Source: DATBIO01 sp036556965 (GTDB taxonomy: Bacteria > Acidobacteriota > Vicinamibacteria > Fen-336). Taken from it: a DNA stretch of 16,084 bases. Shown piece by piece: positions 1 to 8,320 of this stretch. Each line of letters begins with the position of its first letter. The first letter of the stretch is position 1. Position numbers and translations under genes: made by a program. The stretch covers positions 1 through 16,084 of the forward strand of contig DATBIO010000136.1 of NCBI GenBank assembly GCA_036556965.1, read 5' to 3'. The notes under the pieces are model-generated. The model did no database searches. It saw only the letters and a list, made by a program, of their open reading frames with translations, and was not told the origin of the DNA.

Positions 1-3
1 ACG

Positions 4-537
4 ATGCTGGCCCTGGCCCTGCTCGCGCCCGCCGCTCCCGCGGCGCCCGCGGAGGCGGTGGTGGAGACCTCCAAGGGCACCTTCGTCATCCGCCTGTGGC
101 CGGACCTGGCCCCGGGCCACGTCGCCCACTTCGTGAAGACGGCCCGGGCCAGGGGCTTCGACGGCACCGCCTTCCACCGCATCATCCCCGGCGGCATCGT
201 GCAGGGGGGGGATCCCCTCACCAAGGACCCCGGGAACGTGGCGCGCTACGGCACGGGCGGGCTCGGGCTCCTGAAGGCGGAGTTCTCCGACCGCCCGTTC
301 GCCCGCGGCGTGGTGGCGGCGGCGCGCCGCCCGTCCAGCAGGGACAGCGGGGGCAGCCAGTTCTTCGTGGTGCTCACCGAGCAGCCGTCGCTCCTGGGCC
401 AGTACACGATCTTCGGCGAGGTGGTCTCGGGCATGGACGTGGTCGACGCCATCGGCGCCACCCCCGTCACCGGAGACAAGCCCAACGAGCGCGTCGAGAT
501 CACCGCGGTGACGCTGCGGGACGCGCCCGCGCCCTGA
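4..537 (+). CDS. Exported cyclophilin-type peptidyl-prolyl cis-trans isomerase, start possibly outside window
   Basis: Cyclophilin-fold isomerase that catalyses cis-trans interconversion of Xaa-Pro bonds, here probably in the periplasm. Family blocks are visible in order: a KGTFVIRLWPDLAP strand near residue 25, FHRIIPGGIVQGGDP near 57-71 with the catalytic Arg, GTGGLG, SGGSQFFVVL near 117, and YTIFGEV near 133. At about 177 residues it has the length of a single-domain bacterial cyclophilin plus a leader. The first 18 residues are hydrophobic and end in an Ala-rich cleavage-like region but lack the basic N-terminus of a signal peptide. The true start may therefore lie upstream of the window, since no in-frame stop precedes the ATG at 4. 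The position equivalent to Phe60 of human cyclophilin A is Gly, so activity may differ. The next gene begins 35 bases downstream with its own promoter-like sequence. Confidence 0.9.
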   Translation: MLALALLAPAAPAAPAEAVVETSKGTFVIRLWPDLAPGHVAHFVKTARARGFDGTAFHRIIPGGIVQGGDPLTKDPGNVARYGTGGLGLLKAEFSDRPFARGVVAAARRPSSRDSGGSQFFVVLTEQPSLLGQYTIFGEVVSGMDVVDAIGATPVTGDKPNERVEITAVTLRDAPAP

Positions 538-542
538 CCCGT

Positions 543-563
543 TAGAATTCCGCGCCCCGGAGG
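543..563 (+). promoter_or_regulatory. Putative -10 element and Shine-Dalgarno for the amidohydrolase gene
   Basis: TAGAAT at 543-548 is a good -10 hexamer. It would start transcription near 555, giving a short leader that carries GGAGG at 559-563, nine bases before the ATG at 573. No convincing -35 is visible 16-18 bases upstream. Confidence 0.45.
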
Positions 564-572
564 TCCACGTCC

Positions 573-3500
573 ATGAAGATGACGGTCGCCGCTTGCGCGC
601 CCCTCGCCCTGGCCGCCGCCCTGGCCTCGAGCCAGACGCCCGTGGCCTCGCCCCCGCCGTCGCCGGGCCCCTCTCCCTCCCCCTCGCCCAAGTGGGACGT
701 GGGCCAGCCGCCCGGTCCCGCGCGCGAGGTCACCGTGGACGTCACGGAGGGGACGTGGCTCAGCGTGGACGTCAGCCCCGACGGCAAGGACGTGGTCTTC
801 GACCTGCTGGGCGACATCTACGTGGTGCCCATGGCGGGGGGCGAGGCGCGCGCGCTGACCAGCGGGCACGCCTGGGACATGCAGCCCCGCTACAGCCCGG
901 ACGGGACGCGCATCGCCTTCACCTCCGACCGCGCGGGCGGCGACAACGTGTGGGTCATGCAGCGCGACGGCGGCAAGCCGGAGCAGGTGACCAAGGAGAG
1001 CTACCGGCTGCTGAACAGCCCGGCCTGGTCGCCGGACGGCGACTTCATCGCCGCGCGCAAGCACTTCACGTCGCGGCGGTCGCTGGGGGCGGGGGAGATC
1101 TGGGTCTACCACCGCAGCGGAGGGGAAGGCTTCCAGGTCACCAAGCGCCCGAACGACCAGAAGGACCTGGGTGAGCCCGCCTTCTCGCCCGACGGGCGCT
1201 ACATCTACTTCAGCCAGGACACCACCCCCGGCCCCGTGTTCGAGTACAACAAGAACCCGCACGCCCAGATCTACACGATCCAGCGGCTGGACCGCGACAG
1301 CGGCGAGACCGTCGCCTACGTTCAGGGGGCGGGGGGCGCCGTGCGGCCCACGCCCTCGCGCGACGGGAAGCGCCTGGCCTTCGTGCGCCGCGTGGGGACG
1401 CGGTCCGTCCTCTTCGTCAAGGACCTGGACTCCGGCCGCGAGCGGCGGGTGTGGGACGGCCTCGAGCGCGACATGCAGGAGACCTGGGCCATTCACGGCG
1501 TCTACCCGGCCATGGCCTGGACCCCGGACGGGCGCGCCGTCGTCCTGTGGGCGGGGGGACGGATCCAGCGCGTGGACGTGGAGGCGGGCACCGCCGCCGT
1601 GATCCCCTTCCACGTGCGCGCGACGCACCGGGTGGCGGAGGCCGTGCGCTTCCCGGTGGAGGCCGAGCCGGCGCGGTGGACGGTGCGCATGCTGCGGGGG
1701 GCCCAGGTGTCGCCGCGCGGGGACGCCGTGGCCTACGAGGCGCTGGGCAAGCTGTGGCTGCGGCCGCTGCCCGAGGGCACGCCGCGCCGGCTCACGGCGC
1801 AGGAGGACCACCTGGAGATGGCGCCCGCGTGGTCGCGCGACGGGCGCAGCATCGCCTACGTGACCTGGGACGACGAGAAGCTGGGCAGCGTGCGCGTGGT
1901 GCCCGCGGCGGGCGGGGCGTCCCGGGTGGTCACCGACCGGCCGGGCCACTACGCCGAGCCCGCCTTCTCGCCGGACGGCACGCGCCTCGTCTACCGCCGG
2001 GGCGGCGGCGGCTTCCTCACCAGCCCGCTGTGGTCGGAGGACCCGGGCCTGTACCAGGTGGCGGCGGGAGGCGGGACCTCCGCGCTGGTGGCACGGCGCG
2101 GCTTCCTGCCCCACTTCGGGGCCAGGAGCGACCGCGTCTATTTCCTCCGGCCGGAGGAGGAGGACAAGCGCGCGCTGGTGAGCGTGGAGCTGGACGGAAG
2201 CGACGAGCACGCGCACCTGCTGAGCGAGACGGCCACGGAGTTCCGCGTCTCCCCCGACGAGCGCTGGGTGGCCCTGCGCGAGGGCTTCAACGCCTACGTG
2301 GCGCCCTTCACCCGCACCGGCAAGAGGCAGGACATCGGCTCCAAGACCAAGGCCGTGCCCATCACCCGCGTGTCGAAGGACGCGGGCGAGTGGCTGCACT
2401 GGGCGGGGGACGGGGGCAGCCTCTACTGGTCGCTGGGCCCCGAGCTGTTCCGGCGCGAGCTGCGCGAGGCCTTCCTCTTCGCGCCCGGCGCTCCCGAGAA
2501 GCTGCCGGAGGCGCCCGCCGCCGGCCGCAACGTCTCCTTCGAGGCGCGGTCGGCGGTGGCGGCGGGCACCCTGGCCGTGGTGGGCGGCCGGGTGGTGACC
2601 ATGCGCGGCGACGAGGTCATCGAGGACGGGGTGGTGCTGTCGGAGAACGGCCGCATCAGGGCGGTGGGCCGGCGGGGAGAGGTCGCGGTCCCCCCGGGCG
2701 CGCACGTGGTGGATGCCGCCGGCCACACCGTGCTGCCGGGGCTGATCGACGTCCACTGGCACGGGGGGAAGGGCGAGGACGAGGTGGTGCCCGAGCGCAA
2801 CTGGGTGGACGACGCCTCCCTCGCCTTCGGCGTCACCACCATCCACGACCCCTCCAACGACACCAGCGAGATCTTCGCCGCCGCGGAGATGGCGCGCGCG
2901 GGGCTGATCACCGCCCCCCGCACCTTCTCCACCGGCACCATCCTCTACGGCGCCTCCGGCGACTTCCGCGCCGACGTGGACTCCCTGGACGACGCGCGGG
3001 CCCACCTGCGGCGCATGAAGGCGGTGGGCGCCTTCAGCGTGAAGAGCTACAACCAGCCGCGGCGCGAGCAGCGCCAGCAGATCATCACCGCCGCGCGCGA
3101 GCTGGGGATGCTGGTGGTGCCGGAGGGCGGCTCCCTCTTCCAGCACAACATGAGCATGGTGCTCGACGGGCACACCGGGATCGAGCACGCCATCCCCGTG
3201 CCGCGCGTGTACGCGGACGTGCTCGCGCTCTGGCCCAAGAGCGCCAGCGGGTACACGCCCACCATCGTGGTGGGGTACGGCGGCCTCTGGGGGGAGAACT
3301 ACTGGTACCAGCACACCCGGGTCTGGGACCACCCGCGCCTGCGTGCCTTCGTGCCGCCCTTCGTCCTGCAGCCGCGCGCGCGGCGCCGGGTGATGGCGGA
3401 GGAAGACGACTTCAACCACCTGGAGGTGGCGCGCACGGCCAAGGCCCTCCTGGACGCGGGGGTGAGCGTCCAGCTCGGCGCGCACGGCCAGCGCGAGGGC

Positions 3501-3797
3501 CTGGCCGCGCACTGGGAGCTGTGGATGTTCGTGCAGGGCGGGATGACCCCGCACGAGGCGCTGCGCGCGGGCACCCTCAGCGGCGCCCGCTACCTGGGCC
3601 TCGACCGGGACCTCGGCTCGCTGGAGCCGGGGAAGCTGGCCGACCTCATCGTGGTGGAGGGTGACCCGCTGCGCGACATCCGCCAGAGCGAGAAGGTCCG
3701 CTACACGGTCCTGGGCGGGCGCATCTACGACGCCGCCACCATGGACGAGCTGTGGCCCCGGGCCCGCAAGCGCGCGCAATACTTCTGGCAGCAATAA
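573..3797 (+). CDS. Exported TolB-like beta-propeller / amidohydrolase fusion protein
   Basis: Two-part hydrolase of 1074 residues. A signal peptide (about 1-20) and a Pro/Ser-rich linker (about 25-38) lead into PD40/TolB-type propeller repeats, recognisable by recurring SPDG motifs such as YSPDGTRIAFTSD, WSPDGDFIAA and FSPDGRYIYFSQD, running to about residue 650. The C-terminal 400 residues are a metal-dependent amidohydrolase: PGLIDVHWH supplies the paired metal histidines H728 and H730, K824 in VKSYNQP is a candidate carboxylated bridging lysine, H867 and H872 lie in HTGIEH, and the domain ends with the typical GSLEPGKLADLIVV. The usual late Asp motif is replaced by LGAHGQ with H971. The propeller may gate access, as proposed for propeller-containing peptidases. 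Substrate is unknown; imidazolonepropionase- or dipeptidase-like activity is the usual family guess. The start is supported by GGAGG nine bases upstream. Confidence 0.92.
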   Translation: MKMTVAACAPLALAAALASSQTPVASPPPSPGPSPSPSPKWDVGQPPGPAREVTVDVTEGTWLSVDVSPDGKDVVFDLLGDIYVVPMAGGEARALTSGHAWDMQPRYSPDGTRIAFTSDRAGGDNVWVMQRDGGKPEQVTKESYRLLNSPAWSPDGDFIAARKHFTSRRSLGAGEIWVYHRSGGEGFQVTKRPNDQKDLGEPAFSPDGRYIYFSQDTTPGPVFEYNKNPHAQIYTIQRLDRDSGETVAYVQGAGGAVRPTPSRDGKRLAFVRRVGTRSVLFVKDLDSGRERRVWDGLERDMQETWAIHGVYPAMAWTPDGRAVVLWAGGRIQRVDVEAGTAAVIPFHVRATHRVAEAVRFPVEAEPARWTVRMLRGAQVSPRGDAVAYEALGKLWLRPLPEGTPRRLTAQEDHLEMAPAWSRDGRSIAYVTWDDEKLGSVRVVPAAGGASRVVTDRPGHYAEPAFSPDGTRLVYRRGGGGFLTSPLWSEDPGLYQVAAGGGTSALVARRGFLPHFGARSDRVYFLRPEEEDKRALVSVELDGSDEHAHLLSETATEFRVSPDERWVALREGFNAYVAPFTRTGKRQDIGSKTKAVPITRVSKDAGEWLHWAGDGGSLYWSLGPELFRRELREAFLFAPGAPEKLPEAPAAGRNVSFEARSAVAAGTLAVVGGRVVTMRGDEVIEDGVVLSENGRIRAVGRRGEVAVPPGAHVVDAAGHTVLPGLIDVHWHGGKGEDEVVPERNWVDDASLAFGVTTIHDPSNDTSEIFAAAEMARAGLITAPRTFSTGTILYGASGDFRADVDSLDDARAHLRRMKAVGAFSVKSYNQPRREQRQQIITAARELGMLVVPEGGSLFQHNMSMVLDGHTGIEHAIPVPRVYADVLALWPKSASGYTPTIVVGYGGLWGENYWYQHTRVWDHPRLRAFVPPFVLQPRARRRVMAEEDDFNHLEVARTAKALLDAGVSVQLGAHGQREGLAAHWELWMFVQGGMTPHEALRAGTLSGARYLGLDRDLGSLEPGKLADLIVVEGDPLRDIRQSEKVRYTVLGGRIYDAATMDELWPRARKRAQYFWQQ

Positions 3798-3800
3798 GAT
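3795..3800 (+). promoter_or_regulatory. Putative -10 hexamer overlapping the preceding stop codon
   Basis: TAAGAT ends seven bases before the ATG at 3808, and its first three bases are the TAA stop of the amidohydrolase gene. The gap CACCGCC has no Shine-Dalgarno. This spacing fits a leaderless transcript beginning at or near the ATG. No -35 is evident. Confidence 0.4.
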
Positions 3801-3807
3801 CACCGCC

Positions 3808-4242
3808 ATGCATAAAGCAAGCTGGATACTCCTGGCCCTGGTGGGCGCCCTGACGCTGCTCGGAAGCCTCGCCTCCCTGGCCACCGCCTACCGCGGCACC
3901 GAGGACCAGATCGTCCCCGGCGGCACCACCATCGAGGACGTGCGCGCCTGGCGGGAGGACGTGGCCACCGCGCTCAAGGGGCGCCGGGGAACGGCCTCCG
4001 CCTACGCCGCGAGCTACGCCGCGCTCTTCCTCTGCATCGTGCTCATCCCCTACCGGCGGGGCGAGGTGTGGGCGTGGTGGGCGCTGGGCGGCGCGGCGCT
4101 GCTGTTCCTCGTGCTCACCGCGCTGCGCGTGCCCATGCTCGGCTACACCCTGGGCATTGGCACGGCCGTGACCCAGGCCGCCATCGTGCTGGTCGCGCTG
4201 CTGCTCGACGTGGGCCGGCTGCGCCGGCCGCCGCCGGCCTAG
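3808..4242 (+). CDS. Small four-helix integral membrane protein, function unknown
   Basis: I do not recognise a named family. The 144-residue product has four predicted membrane helices: about 6-27, 67-83 (ASYAALFLCIVLIPY), 88-108 (WAWWALGGAALLFLVLTAL) and 113-134. A short soluble loop at about 28-65 contains GTEDQIVPGGTTIEDVRAW, and the tail RLRRPPPA is basic and likely cytoplasmic. Overall shape resembles small DoxX/DUF4345-like four-helix proteins, but no diagnostic motif supports that. The start was placed at the ATG at 3808, ten bases after the preceding stop, because the first helix begins right after it. The lactate permease follows after 20 bases, so the two are probably co-transcribed and this could be an accessory membrane subunit; that link is inference. 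Confidence 0.75.
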   Translation: MHKASWILLALVGALTLLGSLASLATAYRGTEDQIVPGGTTIEDVRAWREDVATALKGRRGTASAYAASYAALFLCIVLIPYRRGEVWAWWALGGAALLFLVLTALRVPMLGYTLGIGTAVTQAAIVLVALLLDVGRLRRPPPA

Positions 4243-4243
4243 T

Positions 4244-4257
4244 CGGCCCGCGGGCCG
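4244..4257. repeat. 14-bp perfect palindrome before the permease start
   Basis: CGGCCCGCGGGCCG is a perfect palindrome filling most of the 20-base gap between the small membrane protein gene and the permease ATG at 4263, where a Shine-Dalgarno would normally lie. In RNA it could fold as a five-pair stem with a four-base loop. High G+C makes such palindromes fairly common by chance. Confidence 0.4.
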
Positions 4258-4262
4258 CACGG

Positions 4263-5900
<1,638 letters not shown>

Positions 5901-5947
5901 CGTCGCTCGACCGCGTGGCGGCGGACCTGGCGAAGCGGGGGGTGGCC

Positions 5948-5979
5948 GGGCCCTGACGGCCCCGCGCGCCTAGGGCGCG
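5948..5979. terminator. GC-rich hairpins between convergent genes, possible bidirectional terminator
   Basis: Two short stems occupy the gap between convergent genes: GGGCC/GGCCC around a five-base loop at 5948-5962, and CGCGCC/GGCGCG around a three-base loop at 5965-5979. The second overlaps the stop codon of the minus-strand gene. Neither has a T tract, so intrinsic termination is uncertain. Confidence 0.25.
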
Positions 5980-6665
5980 TCCACGCCGAAGTCCCAGACC
6001 ATCTCGCTGGCGCCCATGCCGCTCTTGTCGGGGACGGCGAAGAAGCCGTACTCGCCGGGGGGAAGTGGCTGCTCGGGGACCACGCGGAACGACGTGGGCC
6101 CCACCTGGAAGATCCGGCAGGCCACGCCCTTGTCCGGCTTGCGCTCCATGGTGAGCTTGAGCGCGCGCTCCTCGCCCTTGGTCTCCAGGCGCGCGAGCAC
6201 GAAGCTCTCCGCGCGGGCGCCCGCCGGAAGCTCGCCCGACGACTGCTGCGCCATCATCGCCATCATGGCCGCCGGGTCGGCGGAGTCCGCACCGCCGGCC
6301 GGCGCCGCGCCCGCGGGGTCCAGGTGGATCTGGAACATGGGCGGGCCGGCGAAGCGCGTGGCCGCGTGCGGGCCCGCGAGGAAGACGGACATCTTGGGCT
6401 TGCCGCCGAGGCCGCCCGTGAACATGCCGGCGACGACCGTCTTCTTGAGGTCGGCCATCCCCTGCCGGGACGGCGTCGAGGGCGCGACCTTGAGGAGGTC
6501 GCGCTTCCCTCCAGGCAGAGGCTGCTCGATGTAGATGCCGGGGGCGGGCGCCTCCTGCTTCGGCGCCTCCTTCTTCGGTGCCGCCCTGGGTGGCGCCGCA
6601 TCCCCCGCCCGCGCCAGCAGTGCCATCCCCGCGACCGCCATCGCCCCGACCAAGGATCCCCGCAT
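5970..6665 (-). CDS. Exported protein of unknown function
   Basis: I do not recognise this protein. It is 231 residues with a signal peptide (about 1-23, MRGSLVGAMAVAGMALLARA), followed by a low-complexity Ala/Pro/Lys linker at about 24-43 carrying the imperfect repeat KKEAP/KQEAP. The body has a Gly/Ala-rich stretch followed by a Met-rich MMAMMAQQ segment near the middle, then a C-terminal part with the motif FRVVPEQPLPPGEYGFF, a pattern often seen at the end of exported beta-sandwich domains, and ending EMVWDFGVDAP. An upstream in-frame start at 6734 would add 23 basic residues that do not look like a leader; ATG 6665 is preferred because GGGAGGGG lies seven bases upstream. It is transcribed separately from or after the metalloprotease gene, 142 bases behind it. 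Confidence 0.7.
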   Translation of the reverse strand: MRGSLVGAMAVAGMALLARAGDAAPPRAAPKKEAPKQEAPAPGIYIEQPLPGGKRDLLKVAPSTPSRQGMADLKKTVVAGMFTGGLGGKPKMSVFLAGPHAATRFAGPPMFQIHLDPAGAAPAGGADSADPAAMMAMMAQQSSGELPAGARAESFVLARLETKGEERALKLTMERKPDKGVACRIFQVGPTSFRVVPEQPLPPGEYGFFAVPDKSGMGASEMVWDFGVDAP

Positions 6666-6672
6666 GGCCGCA

Positions 6673-6680
6673 CCCCTCCC
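6673..6680 (-). promoter_or_regulatory. Strong Shine-Dalgarno deciding the start at 6665
   Basis: On the minus strand GGGAGGGG ends seven bases before the ATG at 6665 and supports this start over the in-frame alternative at 6734. Confidence 0.6.
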
Positions 6681-6741
6681 GTGGAAGACAGGCCGTCCCC
6701 GCCGAATGCGCTGAACCGCGGCAAAACGGCTCACGGCCCGG

Positions 6742-6796
6742 GCCGGCCCCCCATCCTACCGTCCCGGAGCCGCGTCTTCGCCGGGGGCTGGCCGGC
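6742..6796 (-). terminator. Imperfect GC stem-loop after the metalloprotease gene
   Basis: Bases 6742-6752 pair with 6784-6796 (GCCGGCC plus CCCC against GGGG, CT bulge, GGCCGGC), an 11-pair stem with a two-base bulge and a loop of about 31 bases. It begins 11 bases beyond the stop codon at 6808. There is no T tract, so it may be a factor-assisted stop or a 3'-end structure rather than an intrinsic terminator. Confidence 0.25.
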
Positions 6797-6807
6797 GGGG
6801 TCGCGGG

Positions 6808-7539
6808 TCAGTCGGGCCGAAAGGCGCTGGCAGGCGTGTCCACCAGGTTCGCGGCGGTGGCCCCGGGATGGGCGGCCTGGTAGTCCTCGACCAGGCGGAA
6901 ACCGAGCGTGTACGCGGTCCAGCGCGGCAGGGGCGGGCTGGGCCCGAAGAACCAGCGCTCATGTGAATAGGCGGTGGAGTCGAGCTCCGGGCGTGCGAGC
7001 TCCCAGAACCGCGCCGTCTCCTCCCGGGGGAACGCCTCGCTCCAGGGAGGCACGGGCGCCCCCAGGAGCTCGATGGAGAAATGGTCGGCCAGCCCCTCGG
7101 AGACCATGGCCTCCAGGAGCGTGCGGCCGTAGCCCGGCCCCCTGAAGCGCCGGGCGTGGTGGAGCTCGTGGGCCAGCAGGGGAGGCAGCCGGGCCTGCAG
7201 CAGGGCGGGATCGAGGAACGCGGGATCGATGGAGAGCCGTACCGTCTGCCCGTTGGACGTGAAGCCCCCCACGCCGTAGCCGGGGATGGCGCGGGCGGGA
7301 TCGGCGGCCACGGTGATGGTGACCCCGGTGAGCGGCAGCGCTTCCGTCACGCGCGCGAGGGTTGCTTCCAGGATCTCGCGGATCCCCTGCTGGTGGCTCC
7401 CGAGCTGGCCGGCGGGGTCGTCGAACCGGATGGTGTTGGCATTCGCCGCGGTCGGCTGCGCCGGGCTCCCGCCTCCGCAGGCCGGCAGGGCGGCCAGCAC
7501 GAGGAGCAGGATCGCGTCGAGCCTCTTCGGCCAGGCCAT
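6808..7539 (-). CDS. Lipoprotein zinc metalloprotease resembling DUF2268
   Basis: Predicted secreted zinc-dependent peptidase anchored by lipid. Residues 1-21 form a lipoprotein signal peptide with lipobox LPAC, Cys21 being the lipidation site. The zinc-binding helix is HELHH (H124, E125, H128), and a downstream EGLADHF supplies a probable third ligand E148, 24 residues later: the gluzincin arrangement of DUF2268-type predicted proteases. The N-terminal half (about 33-120) contains TGVTITVAADP and LSIDPAFLDP strands typical of that family, and the C-terminus has FRLVEDYQAAHPGATAANLVDTPA, a conserved helix region. At 243 residues its size fits. The open frame extends to 7842, but the ATG at 7539 is the only start giving a signal peptide. 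GATAAT lies nine bases before it and no Shine-Dalgarno is present. Substrate is unknown; cleavage of cell-surface or environmental proteins is a guess. Confidence 0.8.
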   Translation of the reverse strand: MAWPKRLDAILLLVLAALPACGGGSPAQPTAANANTIRFDDPAGQLGSHQQGIREILEATLARVTEALPLTGVTITVAADPARAIPGYGVGGFTSNGQTVRLSIDPAFLDPALLQARLPPLLAHELHHARRFRGPGYGRTLLEAMVSEGLADHFSIELLGAPVPPWSEAFPREETARFWELARPELDSTAYSHERWFFGPSPPLPRWTAYTLGFRLVEDYQAAHPGATAANLVDTPASAFRPD

Positions 7540-7548
7540 CACACGGGG

Positions 7549-7554
7549 ATTATC
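7549..7554 (-). promoter_or_regulatory. Putative -10 hexamer of the metalloprotease gene
   Basis: GATAAT (five of six bases of TATAAT) on the minus strand ends nine bases before the ATG at 7539. The gap CCCCGTGTG has no Shine-Dalgarno, which fits a leaderless or very short leader. No clear -35. Confidence 0.4.
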
Positions 7555-7600
7555 GCCGACGCCACGCGGCCGACGGATGCCGAGGGCAGTCGCGGGCGCG

Positions 7601-8260
7601 CTAGGACGGGCTCTTCGACTCCAGCCTGGCCGCCACGTCGTCGTGGCCCTTCTCGCGGGCCAGGTCGGCGGGGGTGCGACCGTCGTCCATGCGCGCGCCG
7701 GCATCGCCTCCCCGCCCGAGGAGCAGCTCGACGGTCTCGGCATTGCCGCTGGCGGCGGCCTGGTGGAGCGGGCTGTAGCCGCCTCCGTAGCGGTGGCGTG
7801 GGTTGGCGCCGTGGTCGAGCAGCGTCCGCACGACGGCCGCATCGCCCCGGTTCACGGCGGCCGTGAGCGCGGTGTAGCCGTTCCCCGGCGTGACGAAGTT
7901 GACGTCGGCTCCGCGCGCCAGCAGCACGCGGACGGCCTCGTGGTGCCCGAAGAACGCGGCCAGGCCCAGGGCGGCGAAGCCGTCGCCGGCCGTGGCGCGC
8001 GCGAGCGAGGGGTCGCGCACCAGCAGGCTCTCCACTCGGCGCGCGTCGCCCAGGGCCGCTGCCTCGAAGATGTCGCGCTCGGGGTTGGCGTCGGCCAGGA
8101 GACGGGCGGCCTCCGTGCGGCCGTGATACAGGGCCACCATCAGGGCCGAGGCCCCGCTGCCGTCGCGCGCGCGCGCCAGGCTGGGGTCCTCGGACAGGAG
8201 CCGGCGCACCGTCTCCACGTCGCCGACCTTCACGGCCGTGATCAGGCGGTCTGCGCTCAT
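7601..8260 (-). CDS. Ankyrin-repeat protein
   Basis: A 219-residue protein made almost wholly of ankyrin repeats, which act as protein-binding scaffolds. Five to six repeats are visible: about 3-30 (divergent cap), 36-62 (SALMVALYHGRTEAARLL), 63-90 (divergent), 94-120 (DGFAALGLAAFFGHHEAVRV), 128-155 (NGYTALTAAVNRGD), 160-188 (YSPLHQAAASGNAETVELLL) and a C-terminal half repeat at 193-213 (DGRTPADLAREKGHDDVAA). No signal peptide or membrane helix is present, so it should be cytoplasmic. The ATG at 8260 is well placed, with AGGAGG four bases upstream. It lies 60 bases behind the AraC-type regulator on the same strand and is probably in its operon. A role in modulating that regulator is possible but is inference. 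Confidence 0.88.
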   Translation of the reverse strand: MSADRLITAVKVGDVETVRRLLSEDPSLARARDGSGASALMVALYHGRTEAARLLADANPERDIFEAAALGDARRVESLLVRDPSLARATAGDGFAALGLAAFFGHHEAVRVLLARGADVNFVTPGNGYTALTAAVNRGDAAVVRTLLDHGANPRHRYGGGYSPLHQAAASGNAETVELLLGRGGDAGARMDDGRTPADLAREKGHDDVAARLESKSPS

Positions 8261-8264
8261 GAAA

Positions 8265-8270
8265 CCTCCT
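8265..8270 (-). promoter_or_regulatory. Shine-Dalgarno of the ankyrin gene
   Basis: AGGAGG on the minus strand ends four bases before the ATG at 8260. It is one of the strongest ribosome sites in the window, in contrast to the many starts here without one. Confidence 0.6.
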
Positions 8271-8320
8271 CGTCCCGGAGAGTAGGCGCGGGGGGCGGCC
8301 GCCGCTTCTCGAATCCTGCT

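Noticed and set aside
541..572. The GAATTC within the leader of the amidohydrolase gene as a special site
   Set aside because: It is a chance restriction-type hexamer formed by the end of the TAGAAT -10 element; nothing else marks it.
246..3884. A 1212-codon open frame on the minus strand across the amidohydrolase gene
   Set aside because: It is a composition shadow of a real plus-strand gene. Its translation is rich in Arg, Ala, Gly, His and Val with no motif, while the plus frame has clear propeller and amidohydrolase motifs.
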